Origin: Sciurus carolinensis
Lineage: Eukaryota > Chordata > Mammalia > Rodentia > Sciuridae
Assembly: GCF_902686445.1 (NCBI RefSeq)
Contig: NC_062213.1
Location: 54,695,268 to 54,759,267, forward strand
Length of the DNA: 64,000 nucleotides
Reading direction: 5' to 3'
Below are positions 12,357 through 24,921 of the stretch, piece after piece. The notes under the pieces were generated by a model. That model was given only the letters and a program-made list of their open reading frames with translations. It searched no databases and was not told the origin of the DNA. A program made the translations under genes and the position numbers. Position 1 is the stretch's first letter. The number at the start of each line of letters is the position of its first letter.

Positions 12357-15300
12357 GTAAGCCATGTTTATTTCTATAGCATATCTAGCATTAATGGGAG
12401 TTTTGATAGCACCTAGTTTGCTCTTTATTAAATAGAATTAATCCCGGGCTCCTAATTTTTCACATGGGAAAAATAATACTGTTTTTACCTTAGGATGCAG
12501 ATTTGTGCAAAACCAAGTTGGAACTGACATAATCCCTCATGTAATGTCCCATGGTTTTATATAAACAAAGTACATATATGCCCATTTACTAAACAGCAAA
12601 TGATTTTAATAAACAATTTAAAACAAAAAGACACAATTACTTTTAAAAACAATTATTTTATGGCCATCTGCTCTAATTTTTAGCGAATCTTCAAAATAGA
12701 TCTTATTTTCCAGCTTCCAATAACCATTGATATTCTTTTGTGTGTGGTGATAACACTTGAATTTTTGCACTCATTTTTCATTTTGTCCTCTTTCCTTCTG
12801 ATGTCTAACATTCACCTTTTCTTCTCTTACAAGGAAACTTGTGATTACCTTTAGGGTCCACTCAGATAATGCAGGATAATCTCCCCATCTCTAGATCCTT
12901 AAATTAACTACACGTGAAAAATTCCCTCTGGCATTTAGAGTAACATTCACAGGTTCCAGGATTAGGATGTGAATGACTTCAGTATCCATATCCAATCTAT
13001 CACATCTTGTGATAATGTTTTACAGCATGAAGTTTATGAACCAAGTTATAGTATTTCCATAATTTATCTTCTCTTAGAAATTTACCTTTAGTATTACTAT
13101 GTATGGAATTCTATTTCTACTTGAAATATTCCCACACAAGCTGCCATAAAACTGTATGTGCAAAGATATTCACTGCAGAATTATTTGTAATAACAAAAAT
13201 GTAAGCAAACCAAATGATCACCAACGAGGGATAGAGAAAACAAACTTAGATATGTACATGCTATGGAATATTAGGCTGCTATGAAAAATTTACATCTGTA
13301 CATACTTATATCAGTGGTCTTCCAGACACACAGATAAGGGGAAAAGGAAAGTTGAAGAACAATATATATAATTATATTTTAAAAACCTCATATATAGTGG
13401 AGGTAATTTATGTACTTACAGTGCCTCAATCATACATTTAAAATGGTTAAAATGGTAAACTTGTGTTACATGTATTTTAAAATAAAACATTCATAATAGA
13501 AAAAAATGAACCCTATAAATGAATGTTAAGCAAAGAACTAAAGATCTGGAAGAGTCCATACCAAAGTATTTTGTTTGTATGTGAAATAGTTATATTTTTA
13601 AATAGGGAGATGGTTCATATCTTTAATCAGATATTCAAAGGGATCTTTGAATCAACAAGATTAATAACTAACTTTTGAATTAGAGAAACAAAACAACCAC
13701 TAAACAAAAATTGGAGACTGCTTTTTTTTTTGTCAAAGTAATGGATATTATTATGTAGTGGTGGAGCTACTAACTTTTAGATATTTGTATTCATGCAGCA
13801 TTAAAATCTGTTTAACTCAACTTTAGGATTGGGGATGTAACTCAGTGGTCGAGCACTTACCTAGCACGTACAAGGCCCTGGGTTTGATCCCCAGTACTGA
13901 AAAAAAAAAGTGGGGGCAGAAGGAGAATTTGTTTAACTCACAGACCTCTCTTTAGAAAGAATTAAACGAACAATATGAGTGATTGAAACCAACAACAGAT
14001 TTAACTATATGTTCATTCATCTGTTTTCCAGGAATAGGAAGAGCCAACCGGAAACTGGGCCGTCTGGCAAAACCCACTGTGACCATCAGTACAAATGGAG
14101 ATGTGATCACCATAAAAACCAAAAGCATCTTTAAGAATAATAAGATCTCCTTTAAACTGGGAGAAGAATTTGAAGAAACCACACCAGGTGGCCAAAAAAC
14201 CAAGGTGAGACCTGCAACAGTCTTTCAGATAACTTTCATAAGGATGCTTATTAGAAACAGTCCTAAGTAAGCGGTAGTAGCAAATATAGATAAAGTCTTT
14301 ATTAGATAAACCTCTGGTTAGAACCCAAATCTGAGGATGTTGAATGTTAGTATACATTACAATCTCCCAGGAATTTTCCCAGAAAATGCCTCCTGCTCAG
14401 TCCCATTCCAGGGTTACTGAAGTCTGTGGTGGGCACCTGAAAATTGCATTTTTTAAATAATGATTCTGATGCAGATGCTTAGCAGAACCACATTCTGGGA
14501 ATCGTTTTCCTAGAATAGTATTTAGTTGTGTCAGAAACAGAAGTTTTCCTTTGGTCGTTTTGCACACGTAGAACCTCAATGAAAGAAACTTGTATTAGCT
14601 GGTACAGGCAAGGTTATGATCCTTTAACAAATGAGTCACTAGCTCTCTGTGTCTTAACACAATGGAGAAGTATTTCTAACAAAGAGTACATAGGAAATGT
14701 TGGGGCGGTGTTGAAAAAGTTTGCGTGTGTGTGTGTGGAGTATCTACCTCTCAATCTCTCAGGCATCCATGTCAGCAGACATTCAACTACCTCATAACTG
14801 CATAATCTCAAACTTGTGGTCTCTTTGGTCAAGACAAAGAGACTCCAGGCTTTTTATTGTCTCAACCTGAAAGTGACAGTTTTTATTCATATCTCATGGG
14901 TTCCAATTGGAACATGTCATTTACTTATGATACATATTGTATTGCTTGGGTATGAGGTGTCTCCCCAAAGGTCTTGTGTTAATGCAGGAATATTCAGAGG
15001 TGAACTCATTGGATTATGAGAGCTGAATGGACTGACTGGTTGGTGATTGTGGGCAGGTGGGGCATGGCTAGAGGAAGTGGGTCTCTGGAGTCCTGCCCTG
15101 GAAGGGCACATCTTCCCTGTATCCCCTTCCCCTCACGCTCTCTGCTTCTTGGCCACTGTGAATGAAGGATGCATCTCCACTTTGCCCTTTTGCCATGGTG
15201 TTCTGCCTCAACTTGGGTTCAGAGCAATCGGGTTGACCTATCATGGACTGAACCTTTGAAACCATGAGTCAAAATAAACTTTCCTCCTCTAAGTTGTTCT

Positions 15301-18300
15301 TTTCCAGTATTTTGACCACAGTGACATAAAACTAACTAACACAACATATTTTACCTTGTTTTCTGTTTGTTGTCTGATTCCCCACACAAGAATGTGAAAA
15401 TTTCAAAGATGTTTCTCATTCGTTTCACAGAATCCAATACTTGGTACATAATAGTTGATCAGTGAATACTTGTTGCTTGACTGAATGAACTTGATACGAG
15501 ATTGTTCATCTCTGTGGAAGGCAATATCCTGATAAAAGGAACTGCCATACCATTTCAAAAGATATTTACTAAACAAATATGAGACTTGTAATTTCTATAC
15601 AATGTAAAATGTTGAATCAAGATGTCTGTGCTAAATTTAAAAAAGAGAACAACTGTAATTTAAAAATCTTTAAAATATTGTTGAGGTCAGAAAAGAAAAG
15701 GAAAATGTTCACCTTTAGGTAGGCTCTTAACAATGGGAGTGTGAATTAGCTTCACATATTTTTAAAGTTGAAACTTGATTGGGATTCTTTACACAAAAAG
15801 ATAGTACCTTATACAGTAAGAGATAAAGAGTTCAAGTTATTATGTTTTTACTCTTATAAAGCATTTCCCCCAGAAGAATCAGTCAACAGAATTATTGCTA
15901 AAAATGTCTTAAAATTAATGGGTTTGTAAATACCATCCTAAAACTACTTGAAAGTATCGATAGCTAAAGAGACTTGAACACTTGATCACATGTTAGTGTT
16001 CAAATGTGACGATTGGATCTGAATTTTGTTTGGCTTGTTTTTCAGAGTACGGTGACCTTAGATAATGACACTTTGGTCCAAGTTCAGGACTGGAATGGCA
16101 AGGAAACCACCATTCGGAGGAAGCTGGTGGATGGAAAAATGGTGGTGGTGAGTGAATACTGCCTTCCTGTTCTCTCTCCTGTGGTGATACCTAAGGTGAA
16201 ATCACCCAAGTAACTCGATCTAAGACAATGAAAATAAAGCCATTTTTCTTTTTCACTCTTACTTTTTCAGAATTGATTGAAAATATTGTTAGATCATAAA
16301 TATTATAAAATGTGTATGCTTGAGATACTAAAAAATCTAAAGACTTAGAAAATTGTGTTGCCCAATTCTTCAATTCATGCATAAACTAAAGCAAGCATGA
16401 ATTTGTGCAACAAAGATTTCAGTAGGGACTAAGGTTGTTGCCAACCCTCCACCCTATACCAGGATTAATGTCTCGCTGTTTTTCCAAATCAACAACAAAC
16501 AAAAGCATAAAAGGAACATTTGTGCTAGGGGTGTGTCATTGAAGTGGGTCTTCCTGGCACATGGATGAGGTAACACTGGTAAGAACCAAAACATGCCATT
16601 AACATGTCTCCATGTTTTTATATATTTATCCAATCATCACAATAATGCTGTGAAGTCAGACTTATTAGTCTTTTGACAGATGAGGAAACTATACAGTTAG
16701 AAAAGTGTGTTACTGTTGGGATTAAAACCCAGTAGGCTTAAATCCAGTTAGCACTCTTTTGAGTCCCTTCTGCTCCCCCTTATGATTCTCTGGTCATCTT
16801 TCTTACTTCTATAGAGTGGATAGAAGTCCTCCTCCCAAACCCCACCTCCACCAAAATGAATAAAAAGATAATTTTTAAGCAAAATATAAAATAGTTTAAA
16901 GGAAAAATGGAAAATTTGTGTGGAGGTAAACAAAAACAATCTAATCTTTTTTTTTTTTGTTTGACTGACTTTTTTTATTGTAAACAAATGGGATACATGT
17001 TTCTCTGTACGTGGAGTAAAGGCATACCATTTTTGTAATCATAAATTTACATAGGGTAATGTTGTTTGATTCATTCTGTTATTTTTTCCCTTCCCCCCCA
17101 CCCCTCCCACCCCTCTTTTCCCGCTATACAGTTCTTCCTTCCTCCATTTTTGCCCCCCTCCCACCCCCCTTATGTGTCATCATCCGCTTATCAGTGAGAT
17201 CATTCATCCTTTGGTTTTTTTGAGATTGACTTATCTCACTTAGCATGATATTCTCCAATTTCATCCATTTGCCTGCAAATGCCATAATTTTATCATTCTT
17301 TATGATTGAGTAATAGTCCACTGTGTGTGTATGTATGTTTCTTTATCCATTCATCAATTGAAGGACATCTAGGTTGGTTCCACAATCTGGCTATTGTGAA
17401 TTGAGCAGCTATGAACATTGATGTGGCTGTATCTCTGTAGTATATTGATTTTAAGTCTTTTGGGTATAGGCCGAGGAGAGGGATAGCTGGGTCAAATGAT
17501 GGTTCCATTCCAAGCTTTCTGAGGAATCTCCATACTGCTTTCCAGAGTGACTGCACTAATTTGCAACCCCACCAGCAATGTATGAGTGTACCTATTTCTC
17601 CCCATCCTCACCAACAACTATTGTTGCTTGTGTTCTTGATAATCACCATTCTAATTGGGGTGAGATGGAATCTTAGTGTAGTTTTGATTTGCATTTCTCT
17701 TATTATTAGAGATGTTGAACATTTTTTCATATATCTGTTGATTGCGTGTAGATCTTCTTCTGTGAAGTGTCTGTTCATTTCCTTAGCCCATTTGTTGATT
17801 GGATTATTTGTATTCTTGGTGTAGTGTTTTTTGAGTTCTTTATACATTCTGGAAATTAGTGCTCTATCTGAAGTATGAGAGGCAAAGAATTTCTCCCTCT
17901 CTGTAGGTTCTCTCTTCACATTGCTGATCGTTTCTAATCTTAATGGGGAATTTTTTTCTCTTTCTACAATGAAGACTACATTAGAATGGGAGGATCAAGA
18001 ATGAGTGATTTTCCTCAGGAGGTCAAGGCAGGAGGATCGAGAGTTTAAAGCCAGCCTCAGCAAAAGCAAGGTGCTAAGCAACTCAGTGAGACCCTGTCTC
18101 TAAATAAAATACAAAATAGGGCTGGGGATGTGGCTCAGTGGTCAAGTGCCCCTGAGTTCAATCCCTGGTAACCGCCCTCCCCACAAAAAGAAGAATGACA
18201 GATTGTATTGATTCTTTTAATGACATTAACCAATAAACAGGCAAATAAATAGTTCAATAAATAGTCAAAAAACAGAGAGTTCATTAAGAGAACGGTTGAC

Positions 18301-18868
18301 TCAGGATCCAAAGATGTGGATTTCTATCTCTGCCATTCGGTATGTACGTGACTTTGGACAAGTCATTTAACCTTCTCAAAATTCAGATTCCTTGCCTTCA
18401 AGATGTAGACAGTACCTTCACAGGTTTTCTGGGAGCATTAAATATATATCAGTGTTCTGAAACCATAAAATGAGGTATTGATGTAAGTTGGTATTACTGT
18501 CTGATAAACAAAGCATGTAAAATAGAAAAAATGCCTCAATGTAAGCATTTAGAATACTTGAATTAAGACTTCAGATTCCAAATGTATGCCTTACTTTCTT
18601 CATATGTGTATCAATATATATTATATATATATACTATATACCTACATACCATATATATGACAAATCATATCTTTGTATATCATATACATATATATATATA
18701 TATATCTTTTCAAGATTTTTAAGCAATGTCATGTATGGACAGCACTTAGTTTATATTTTTCTAGGTGTTAATTTCCTTAATAATACTGAAATAATTCTTC
18801 CTTCTTTTGTCTTCTAGGAAAGTGCCGTGAACAATGTCATCTGTACTCGGACATATGAGAGAGTATAA
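12284..18868 (+). CDS. FABP12: Fatty acid-binding protein 12, complete, four coding exons
   Basis: Cytosolic carrier of long-chain fatty acids of the intracellular lipid-binding protein family. Coding exons are 12284-12356, 14032-14204, 16046-16147 and 18818-18868 (73+173+102+51 nt), giving 132 residues with intron phases 1, 0, 0. The N-terminus begins [17 protein letters not shown], the distinctive FABP12 opening. Fatty-acid carboxylate ligands R107, R127 and Y129 are all present, as are portal residue F58 and the pair R31/K32. Residue 11 is Ser where most of the subfamily has an aliphatic residue. The ending CTRTYERV then stop is the short, rodent-like C-terminus; the human protein is a little longer. 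All introns are GT-AG and there is no frameshift, so the gene looks functional. Family knowledge places expression in retina and testis. FABP4 and FABP9 follow on the same strand. Paralogue assignment is from remembered family sequences. Confidence 0.95.
12820..13015 (-). mobile_element. MLT1-like LTR fragment in FABP12 intron 1
   Basis: 'cccatctctagatccttaa' and 'taacattcacaggttccag' match the inverted MaLR LTR in the same order as at 7369-7907. Confidence 0.6.
13150..13500 (+). mobile_element. Ancient L1M 3' fragment in FABP12 intron 1
   Basis: 'ttatttgtaataacaaaaa' and 'acatgctatggaatatta' followed by 'aaaatggttaaaatggtaa' and an A-rich end are old L1 3'-end phrases. Confidence 0.65.
13820..13929 (+). 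mobile_element. ID SINE in FABP12 intron 1
   Basis: 'ggggatgtaactcagtggtc' and 'gggtttgatccccagtac' with A tail, flanked by an 11-bp duplication tgtttaactca at 13809-13819 and 13930-13940, about 90 bp upstream of exon 2. Confidence 0.88.
14032..14204 (+). CDS. FABP12: FABP12 coding exon 2
   Basis: 173 nt encoding residues 25-82, beginning [20 protein letters not shown] and ending TPGGQKTK. It contains the helix-turn and portal part of the barrel, including F58. Acceptor tgttttccag and donor gtgaga flank it. Same length as exon 2 of FABP4 and FABP9. Confidence 0.95.
14350..14510 (+). mobile_element. MER5-like hAT fragment in FABP12 intron 2
   Basis: 'cattacaatctcccaggaat', 'tgattctgatgcagatgc' and an ending 'cattctgggaatcg' resemble MER5 elements. 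Confidence 0.5.
14938..15341 (+). mobile_element. Solo MaLR/ERVL-type LTR in FABP12 intron 2
   Basis: Begins tgtattgcttgggtatgag, has AATAAA at 15273-15278 and ends ctaactaaca. Three antisense relatives occur at 21087, 52297 and 56920. Confidence 0.7.
16046..16147 (+). CDS. FABP12: FABP12 coding exon 3
   Basis: 102 nt encoding residues 83-116, from [16 protein letters not shown] to DGKMVV. It carries R107, a carboxylate-binding arginine. Acceptor tgtttttcag and donor gtgagt are canonical. Confidence 0.95.
16600..16765 (+). mobile_element. MIR SINE fragment in FABP12 intron 3
   Basis: 'gacagatgaggaaact' followed by 'gggattaaaacccagtagg' is the MIR core and 3' half. Confidence 0.65.
16949..17932 (-). 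mobile_element. 5'-truncated L1 with ORF2 3' part, FABP12 intron 3
   Basis: Inverted L1 of about 1 kb. Minus-strand frames at 17293-17556 and 17608-17919 encode degraded pieces of the ORF2 C-terminus, then the 3' UTR and poly(T). A 9-bp match tctaatctt flanks it (16940-16948 and 17933-17941). Confidence 0.85.
18010..18188 (+). mobile_element. Dimeric B1/ID SINE in FABP12 intron 3
   Basis: 'aggcaggaggatcgagagt', 'gtgagaccctgtctctaa', then ID half 'gctggggatgtggctcagtg'. The 5' end is truncated. Confidence 0.88.
18295..18475 (+). mobile_element. MIR SINE in FABP12 intron 3
   Basis: 'gacttggacaagtca'-type core (here gtgactttggacaagtcatt) with 'taaccttctcaaaattcag' and 'gggagcattaaat'. Confidence 0.65.
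18603..18706. repeat. (TA)n-rich low-complexity tract
   Basis: Nearly pure TA dinucleotides about 110 bp upstream of FABP12 exon 4. Confidence 0.85.
18818..18868 (+). CDS. FABP12: FABP12 coding exon 4 with stop
   Basis: 51 nt encoding [16 protein letters not shown] and TAA. It contains R127 and Y129 of the RxY fatty-acid anchor. Acceptor tcttctag precedes it. No AATAAA or ATTAAA occurs until 20045, about 1.2 kb downstream. Confidence 0.94.
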   Translation, partial: ESAVNNVICTRTYERV

Positions 18869-21086
18869 ACATACTCAGTCTCACGCTCTTGGCGCTCCCA
18901 AACTGTGATCCAAACTGCTGAAGTTGTTTGAATCAAACTCCAAAGTTAAATGTTAATATGAGTGAGCCTTTATTTACACAAATATCAATGATTTTGGTTT
19001 CCCTGTTAAGAATGTCTACATTATGTAGTACCTTGGTATTGTCAGCTATGAGAAAGCAGGACGCTATACCCTGTTCAATACAGGGCTAGGATCATATATT
19101 CAGAGAGGCTCTTCATACTGATGTTTTTCTAGTTAGGCATATTATGTCCATCTTTCAAATTCAACACAATCTTCATGACATTGAAAAAATCCTTACTTTT
19201 TAACGAACTACTTAGGGCTTAATGTTCCTCACAGGTTACCTGACAGTTATATCTGAAAGACACAAGTTTAGAGTAAGGCAGTAACTGACACACTGATGAC
19301 TAACTACTATTACAGAGAATACCCAAAACCACTTCCATCCTCACTGAAAGCCATCAGGACAAAAGGGTATTGAAGTAGGATAGACAAGACTGGACACCCA
19401 AGGAATTTTCAGGAAGGAGGTCAGACCAGAAAGGGCTATGACCTAAAATTCTCTGGATGAAGATTTTGGAAATTTTTTGAACTTTATATCCAGTGGGAGG
19501 AGGGGCTTGGAGGTTTTACATGACAAGTGCTTTTTGTTCCATTTTTTTTTCTCATATTATACATTTTACCACAAAAGGAAGAGTAACATAAAGTCCATGG
19601 TTAAACTTAGCTTTCGTAAGACAGAGAAGAGCAACAGGAAATAGGGCATCTAACCACTTTGAGCCCTTCTGCAGAGATCTTGACTGAGGTTTTGTTAACG
19701 GGAACAATCATGGTGAGGGTCTTCTCTGGAGAAGCTTAGTTAAGCTGCATTGATGGAGGAAGGGCGCCACTACAGTATATTGTTTTATTCACACCAAACC
19801 TCACAATATTAGACCTGAGAGGGATTGTAGAAACCTTGTAGATCAATCAGGGAAATGGATTCGAATCAGTTAACTGTTTCAATATCACCCAGAGGGTTTC
19901 TGAAAGAACAGGAACCAGAATTCCTGTTTTCCCAATGTTAGCTTCAAAACCATAACGAAGAGAAAAATAGATCAGAGTCATTAGGTAGAACCAAGTTCTC
20001 AGTGTACAAGCAGGAATCAAAGGTAACACTGCATCAAAGAAATGAATAAACAAACGTCCCTTTATTTGAAAATGTGTGGCAGGATGCAACAGCTCAGTCC
20101 AGGTGTGGACATAGTGTTTGACCATTTGAACCTGTGGCTTATCACTGCTTATTTGTGTGAAATAGTTACAGGGTATCTTGGTATTCTGATAGAAATAAGA
20201 GAAGCTTATTTTTTAGCATGATGAATTGATGAAGATGACAATGAAAAGCATAGAAAGACTTTTGTCTCCCTGAGCTTCTTGGACAGGACAGAGATTCCAA
20301 GCAGAGGTTAAAGGATCATGTTCTGTGCCCAGGATGTGGCTGTGGGCATGAGCAATTCTGCTGCAGAGCCCAGATAACAGATTCCTGCACAGAGAGGAAA
20401 GAGATCCTTTCTCTCCCTACAGAATGGAGCTCAGAGTTGTTCTGATACCTTCGAGGACAGTGACTATGGGGAGACTTTAGGACAAGTTGCTCTTAGCTTT
20501 AGTATTAGAGTGTCCTCCTGCTATGGTAATGGAGATATTCTTGTGGGCAGCAGGATGCAGTACGTGAAGCCTTATAGAAAAGTGTTAGTTCTAGGAGAAC
20601 ACAGGAGAGATATCCCTGATAATTCACAGGACACCTGGTGGGTGGGAATGAGAACATGTAGACCTTGCAAGGGCTGGAGTTTTGCATGAGCAAGTGCAAG
20701 CAAGAGCCAGATATTTGATAATCATGATTTTATTGTCAATGATCTGATAAAGTCCAGAGACGTGGGTATTAAAAACACACACACATACAACAGTAACCAA
20801 AGATGTTTCAGCAGATATAAAGTGCATACTCACCATCTTCCCACTTACTTATGCAGTTGAGAATCATTAAAACAAAGTCATTCGCTATGGCTGATTGTGG
20901 CTCTGGGATGGTCAGGCAACTGATCTAACCAAATTGAACAAGACATACCACTGCTCCAAAATGACATCGGAATTCAGATTTGCAACACATCCACTACGTA
21001 CCAGGCTCTGTATGAGAACTGCTGATAAAAGGAGAACTAACTTATGTTTGGTGCCCTTGGACTCAGGAAAGAAGTGCTATGCTATA
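18869..21086. other. FABP12 3' flank
   Basis: Presumably contains the FABP12 3' UTR; no repeat or second gene recognised. Confidence 0.45.
20045..20050 (+). terminator. Nearest canonical polyadenylation signal downstream of FABP12
   Basis: First AATAAA after the FABP12 stop, giving a 3' UTR of about 1.2 kb if used. A variant hexamer closer to the stop could be used instead, so this assignment is only a candidate. Confidence 0.25.
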
Positions 21087-21471
21087 TGTTAGTCAGTCTT
21101 CTGTCACTAAACAGATATTGGCAGATATTGGAAATAACTTAGAAAGAGAAAAGGCTTATTTTGGCTCAGAGTTTTGGAGGTTCCAGTCCATGATCAGTTG
21201 GTACCATGGTTTTGGTTCTGTGGCAAGGAAACACATCATCATGAGAGCACAGCAGAGCAAAACTGCTTGCTTTTATGGCTGAAGTAAGAGAATGAAGAGA
21301 AGACACCAGGGTCCCTCAATCCCTTTCAAGGGCACAGCCCCAATTACCTAAAGAACTCCCACTAGGCCCCACCCTAAATGTTCCACCACCTCCCAATCCA
21401 TAGTGCCACCTCAACAATCAAGCTTTTAATACACAGGCATTTAGGGGGACATCCAGATCAAAACAATAGCA
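21087..21471 (-). mobile_element. Solo MaLR/ERVL-type LTR
   Basis: Begins tgttagtcagtcttctgtca and ends aacaatagca (TG...CA). 'gaggttccagtccatgatca' and 'cccactaggccccaccct' are shared with relatives. Confidence 0.72.
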
Positions 21472-21789
21472 GAAAGTTATCACGTGGGCAAGCTAACCTT
21501 GAGGGATTTATAAGCAACAGAGATGTTTCCGCCTGGAGAGAAAGATCTAACACCACTTTCTTAGTGAATAAACCCTACCCAGGACGGAAGGCAACTAGCA
21601 GCAGGTGGACAGATGCAGTAACTGTGAGGACTTCAGTTTGGACAGAGAAGCACAGATGTACTCTTGCCCATTCTTTTTGGAAACTTTGAGTTTATCCTTC
21701 TGTGCTGCAGGTTTGATGCAGTTTACATCATTCAGTTAAAAGTAATAATTTATTTAGGACATTAAGGAACCTAAGATATAAAAGATATA

Positions 21790-22200
21790 TATACACAAGG
21801 AGATTTATTATGGAAATTGGTTCATGTGATTATGGAGGCAAAGTCTTATGATTTGCCATCTTCAAACTGGAGACCCAGGAAAGCTAGGGGTGTAATTCAG
21901 TCCATGTCCAAGGACCCAAGAACTGGGAGCCCCAATATTCAAGAGCAGAAGAAGATGGATTCCCAGGTCAAGGAGAGAGAATTCACCCTTCCTCCACCTT
22001 TTTTGTTTTATTCAGGCCCTCAGAAGATTGGATGATGCCTGCCTACAGTGGTCAGGGGAGATCATTTTTACTTAGTTTACTAATTCAAATGCTAATCTCT
22101 TCTAGAAATATCTTCTCAGACACACCCAGAAATAATGTCTTACCAGCTATCTGGTCACCCTTAGCCCAGTCAAGTTGACATAAAAAAATTAACCATCACA
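21790..22200 (-). mobile_element. MLT2-like ERVL LTR
   Basis: 'attatggaggcaaagtct', 'gattggatgatgcctgcct' and 'cccagtcaagttgacat' with ending 'aattaaccatcaca' follow the inverted MLT2 LTR. Confidence 0.7.
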
Positions 22201-22462
22201 AAATCCTTCTCCACATACTTGAACATTTAGAGCCTAACAAATCATGTGTCTTCCTAATAAGATGCAATTATACAAGATGCAAACTGTAGTAGAAACTCTA
22301 CTATATTTATTGATTAATTCGATATGGGAGTTTGGTCTTAGAAAGATGCATGTCATTAACATTGTAACTTGCAAATTTACTTGAAAAACTAAACAGCAAG
22401 ACAGAACCAATTAAAACCATCCCTCCAAATGTGGTTAATTTATTTATTTAGAAAGCACTAGA

Positions 22463-22660
22463 AGCTAGGTGTAGTGGCACATGCACATAATCCTAGTGAC
22501 TTGGCAGGCTGAGGCAGGAGGATCACAAGTTCTAGGCCAGCCTGGGCAACTTAGCAAGACCCTGTCTCAAAATAAAAAGTAAAAAGGGCTGGAAATGTGG
22601 CTTAGTAGTCAAGCACCTCTGGATTCAATTCTTGATACCAGAAAGATACAAAGAGAAAGG
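22463..22660 (+). mobile_element. Dimeric B1/ID SINE
   Basis: 'ctaggtgtagtggcaca', 'ggctgaggcaggaggatcac', then an ID half 'gctggaaatgtggcttagt' and a purine-rich tail. Confidence 0.88.
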
Positions 22661-22674
22661 AAGGAACTAGAGAC

Positions 22675-23570
22675 TTCCCTTTCTGATCAAGATGGAGTAG
22701 CATGGCTCATATTTACCCTTCTGACCAAAACAACAAAAAATGAACGAATTATATGGAACAAAGGCTTCTAGATGCAAAATATTAGGCAAAAAAGAGCAGT
22801 GATCCCTGAGAGAAGGATGACACATTAGGTCAACTCAGCGCTTGCGCCAGCCTCTTCACATAAACTTGGGAGTAACATACACCAGCTCAGCAGTATGACC
22901 GCAGTCTCTTCAGAAATCTGAGTTCTGCTGTTATTCTCTCTGCATTGCCTCCATGTAACTTTTCTAGTTCTCCAACACCAGTTTCAACAATTTTTTATAT
23001 GAAATTGCTCTAATATGTTGTTTCTACTTTTAGTTTTTGAGTTAGTATTTTTATTTTATTGGGAAAAAACATAAGAGGATGGTACCAGGGCCAGGATCAG
23101 TTCTATGAGCTTAAAAACAAGACTTGGAAGGAGAAAACTGATCTGCAAGTAGCTTCAATTTCTGTAGGAACATAGGCCAATGCTCTTTAAAGGAAGACGA
23201 CAAAAATCTGGGCATGCAACAATAATACATTTATAATATTCCTGCACCTAATCCAAAACTGCTACACATGACAAGAAGCAGGAAAACAGGATGTATAATT
23301 AGGCAAAAAACCTGCCAATAGAAACAAAGCCAGAAACAACAGAGAGGATGGTGGAATTAGACTTTAAAATGTACAAATATGCTCAAATGCTGAAAATTTT
23401 AATGAATTAGAATATAAGATAAATGGAAAGCAAAATTTCTAGAATCAAAAAATACAATATCTGGCAAGAGCATTTGTTGGATAAAATGAAGAAAAATTAG
23501 AAACGACAGAAGAAAAGATTAGTGAACTGGAAGAGCAATAGAATCCATCCAGGCACAAATGAAGACTGAA
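22675..23570 (+). mobile_element. Ancient L1M/HAL1-like 5' fragment
   Basis: Starts like an L1 5' region ('gatcaagatggagtagca') and later has 'gaactggaagagcaataga', typical of the ORF1 region of old L1s. Frame destroyed. Confidence 0.5.
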
Positions 23571-24589
23571 AAGTACTTTGGCTAAACACAGTCCTCTTAT
23601 CCAAGTGTAAACCCCTTGCTGAAGGGAGGGACAGTCACACCCCAATGACCATTGTGAAGGTGCAGTCATTCTGGGATGAGGTACTGCTGTGAGCCTTCAG
23701 AAGCCCACCTCCTGGCACTTAGGGGAACATGTGCCTCAGTCCTGAACATGGGATAAAGGAGCCGGCCACAGCATTCACTATACTGTTTTTTTGGAACAGT
23801 CTTAAGATTGACTATGGAATGATGCAAATAATCCCTGATTTGTGCAAGTCCCTTCTGTAAAAACACATTTAAAAAAGAAAAAAATCTCCAGTGGTGGTTT
23901 TAAAATTTTTGATTTTAAAAGCCCTTTAAATTCTTACTACACTTTTAAAATGAATTATATTACTTACAAAACCAAAACAGGTTTACTACTTTTCTTTATA
24001 GATGAGCTCCAAGGGGTAGGGTTATTTTTGTTTACAGTTTTGTGTTCTGTTCATTTTGTTGTGTTCCAAGCATCCAGAACAGTGCTTGGTATACCTAGAA
24101 GGACTAAGTAAGTGCTAAATGAATAAACCAATGGATGGATCAGGATCTGTTAAACATGAAACGGTATTTCCTATTGTTTTCCTCAAGGTGGTGCTATGTA
24201 CAGTAGAAAGGGTCTCCTAAGGATTTGTTTTTTTCCCCCTAAGTTAAACTATACCTGATCAATTTTCTTCTATTATATACAGTTTTTCTTTCTTTTTTTT
24301 TAAACTTTCCATCTTTCTGGCTTTCTGGTCTTCATGTTCGTGTTCTTTACTGGAAAAGATTAATAAGATTGTCAGAGGTGTTAACTCTCTTGCTTCTTCT
24401 CCCTCCATTTATTATTCATTATGTGTACACATAGACTTTCCTTTAAATGCCTCTTGAAAGATGCTACGTCTACCGCTTAATCTTACCTACTGTATTTATC
24501 ACTTATTGCAGAAGGTTTTCTATGTCAGATTTAGGTACATTAAAAGCTACATTTTCCAATCTATTATTCATTTATTTTTATTGTATTTC
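23571..24589. other. Unassigned stretch
   Basis: 'cagaacagtgcttggtatac' near 24080 may be an L2 or MIR end; otherwise nothing recognised. Confidence 0.4.
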
Positions 24590-24912
24590 ATGTATGGATA
24601 TGCCACAAATCTGCCAATCCATTCACTTATTGATGCGTTTTTGAATTGTATGGTACTGTGAATAGGGAGGCCCTGAACATTTGTGTGGATGCTTTCATTT
24701 CTCTTAGATGAATACCGAGGAATGGAATGACTGGATCATAGAGTAAATGCAAGCTTCATTTTAAAGAAACAGTCAGTTTTCCAAAGTGTGGACTATTGGA
24801 TATTCCCATCAGCAGTGTATGAAATCTTTAGTTTCTTTGCAGCCTTCCCAATAGCTGGGTTAGTCTTAAATTTTAGGGATTCTGCTATGTGTATAGCTGT
24901 GACTGGCCTTTT
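24590..24912 (-). mobile_element. Old L1M fragment
   Basis: 'ccattcacttattgatgcg', 'gaggaatggaatgactggat' and 'ccatcagcagtgtatgaaa' are inverted L1 ORF2 3' phrases. Confidence 0.65.
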
Positions 24913-24921
24913 TAATTTTTT

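Noticed and set aside
17293..17919. Minus-strand frames as host genes
   Set aside because: They are degraded ORF2 pieces of the inserted L1, with its 3' UTR, poly(T) and flanking duplication.
12284..18868. FABP12 as a pseudogene
   Set aside because: All splice sites are canonical, the frame is open for 132 codons, and the fatty-acid-binding residues are kept.
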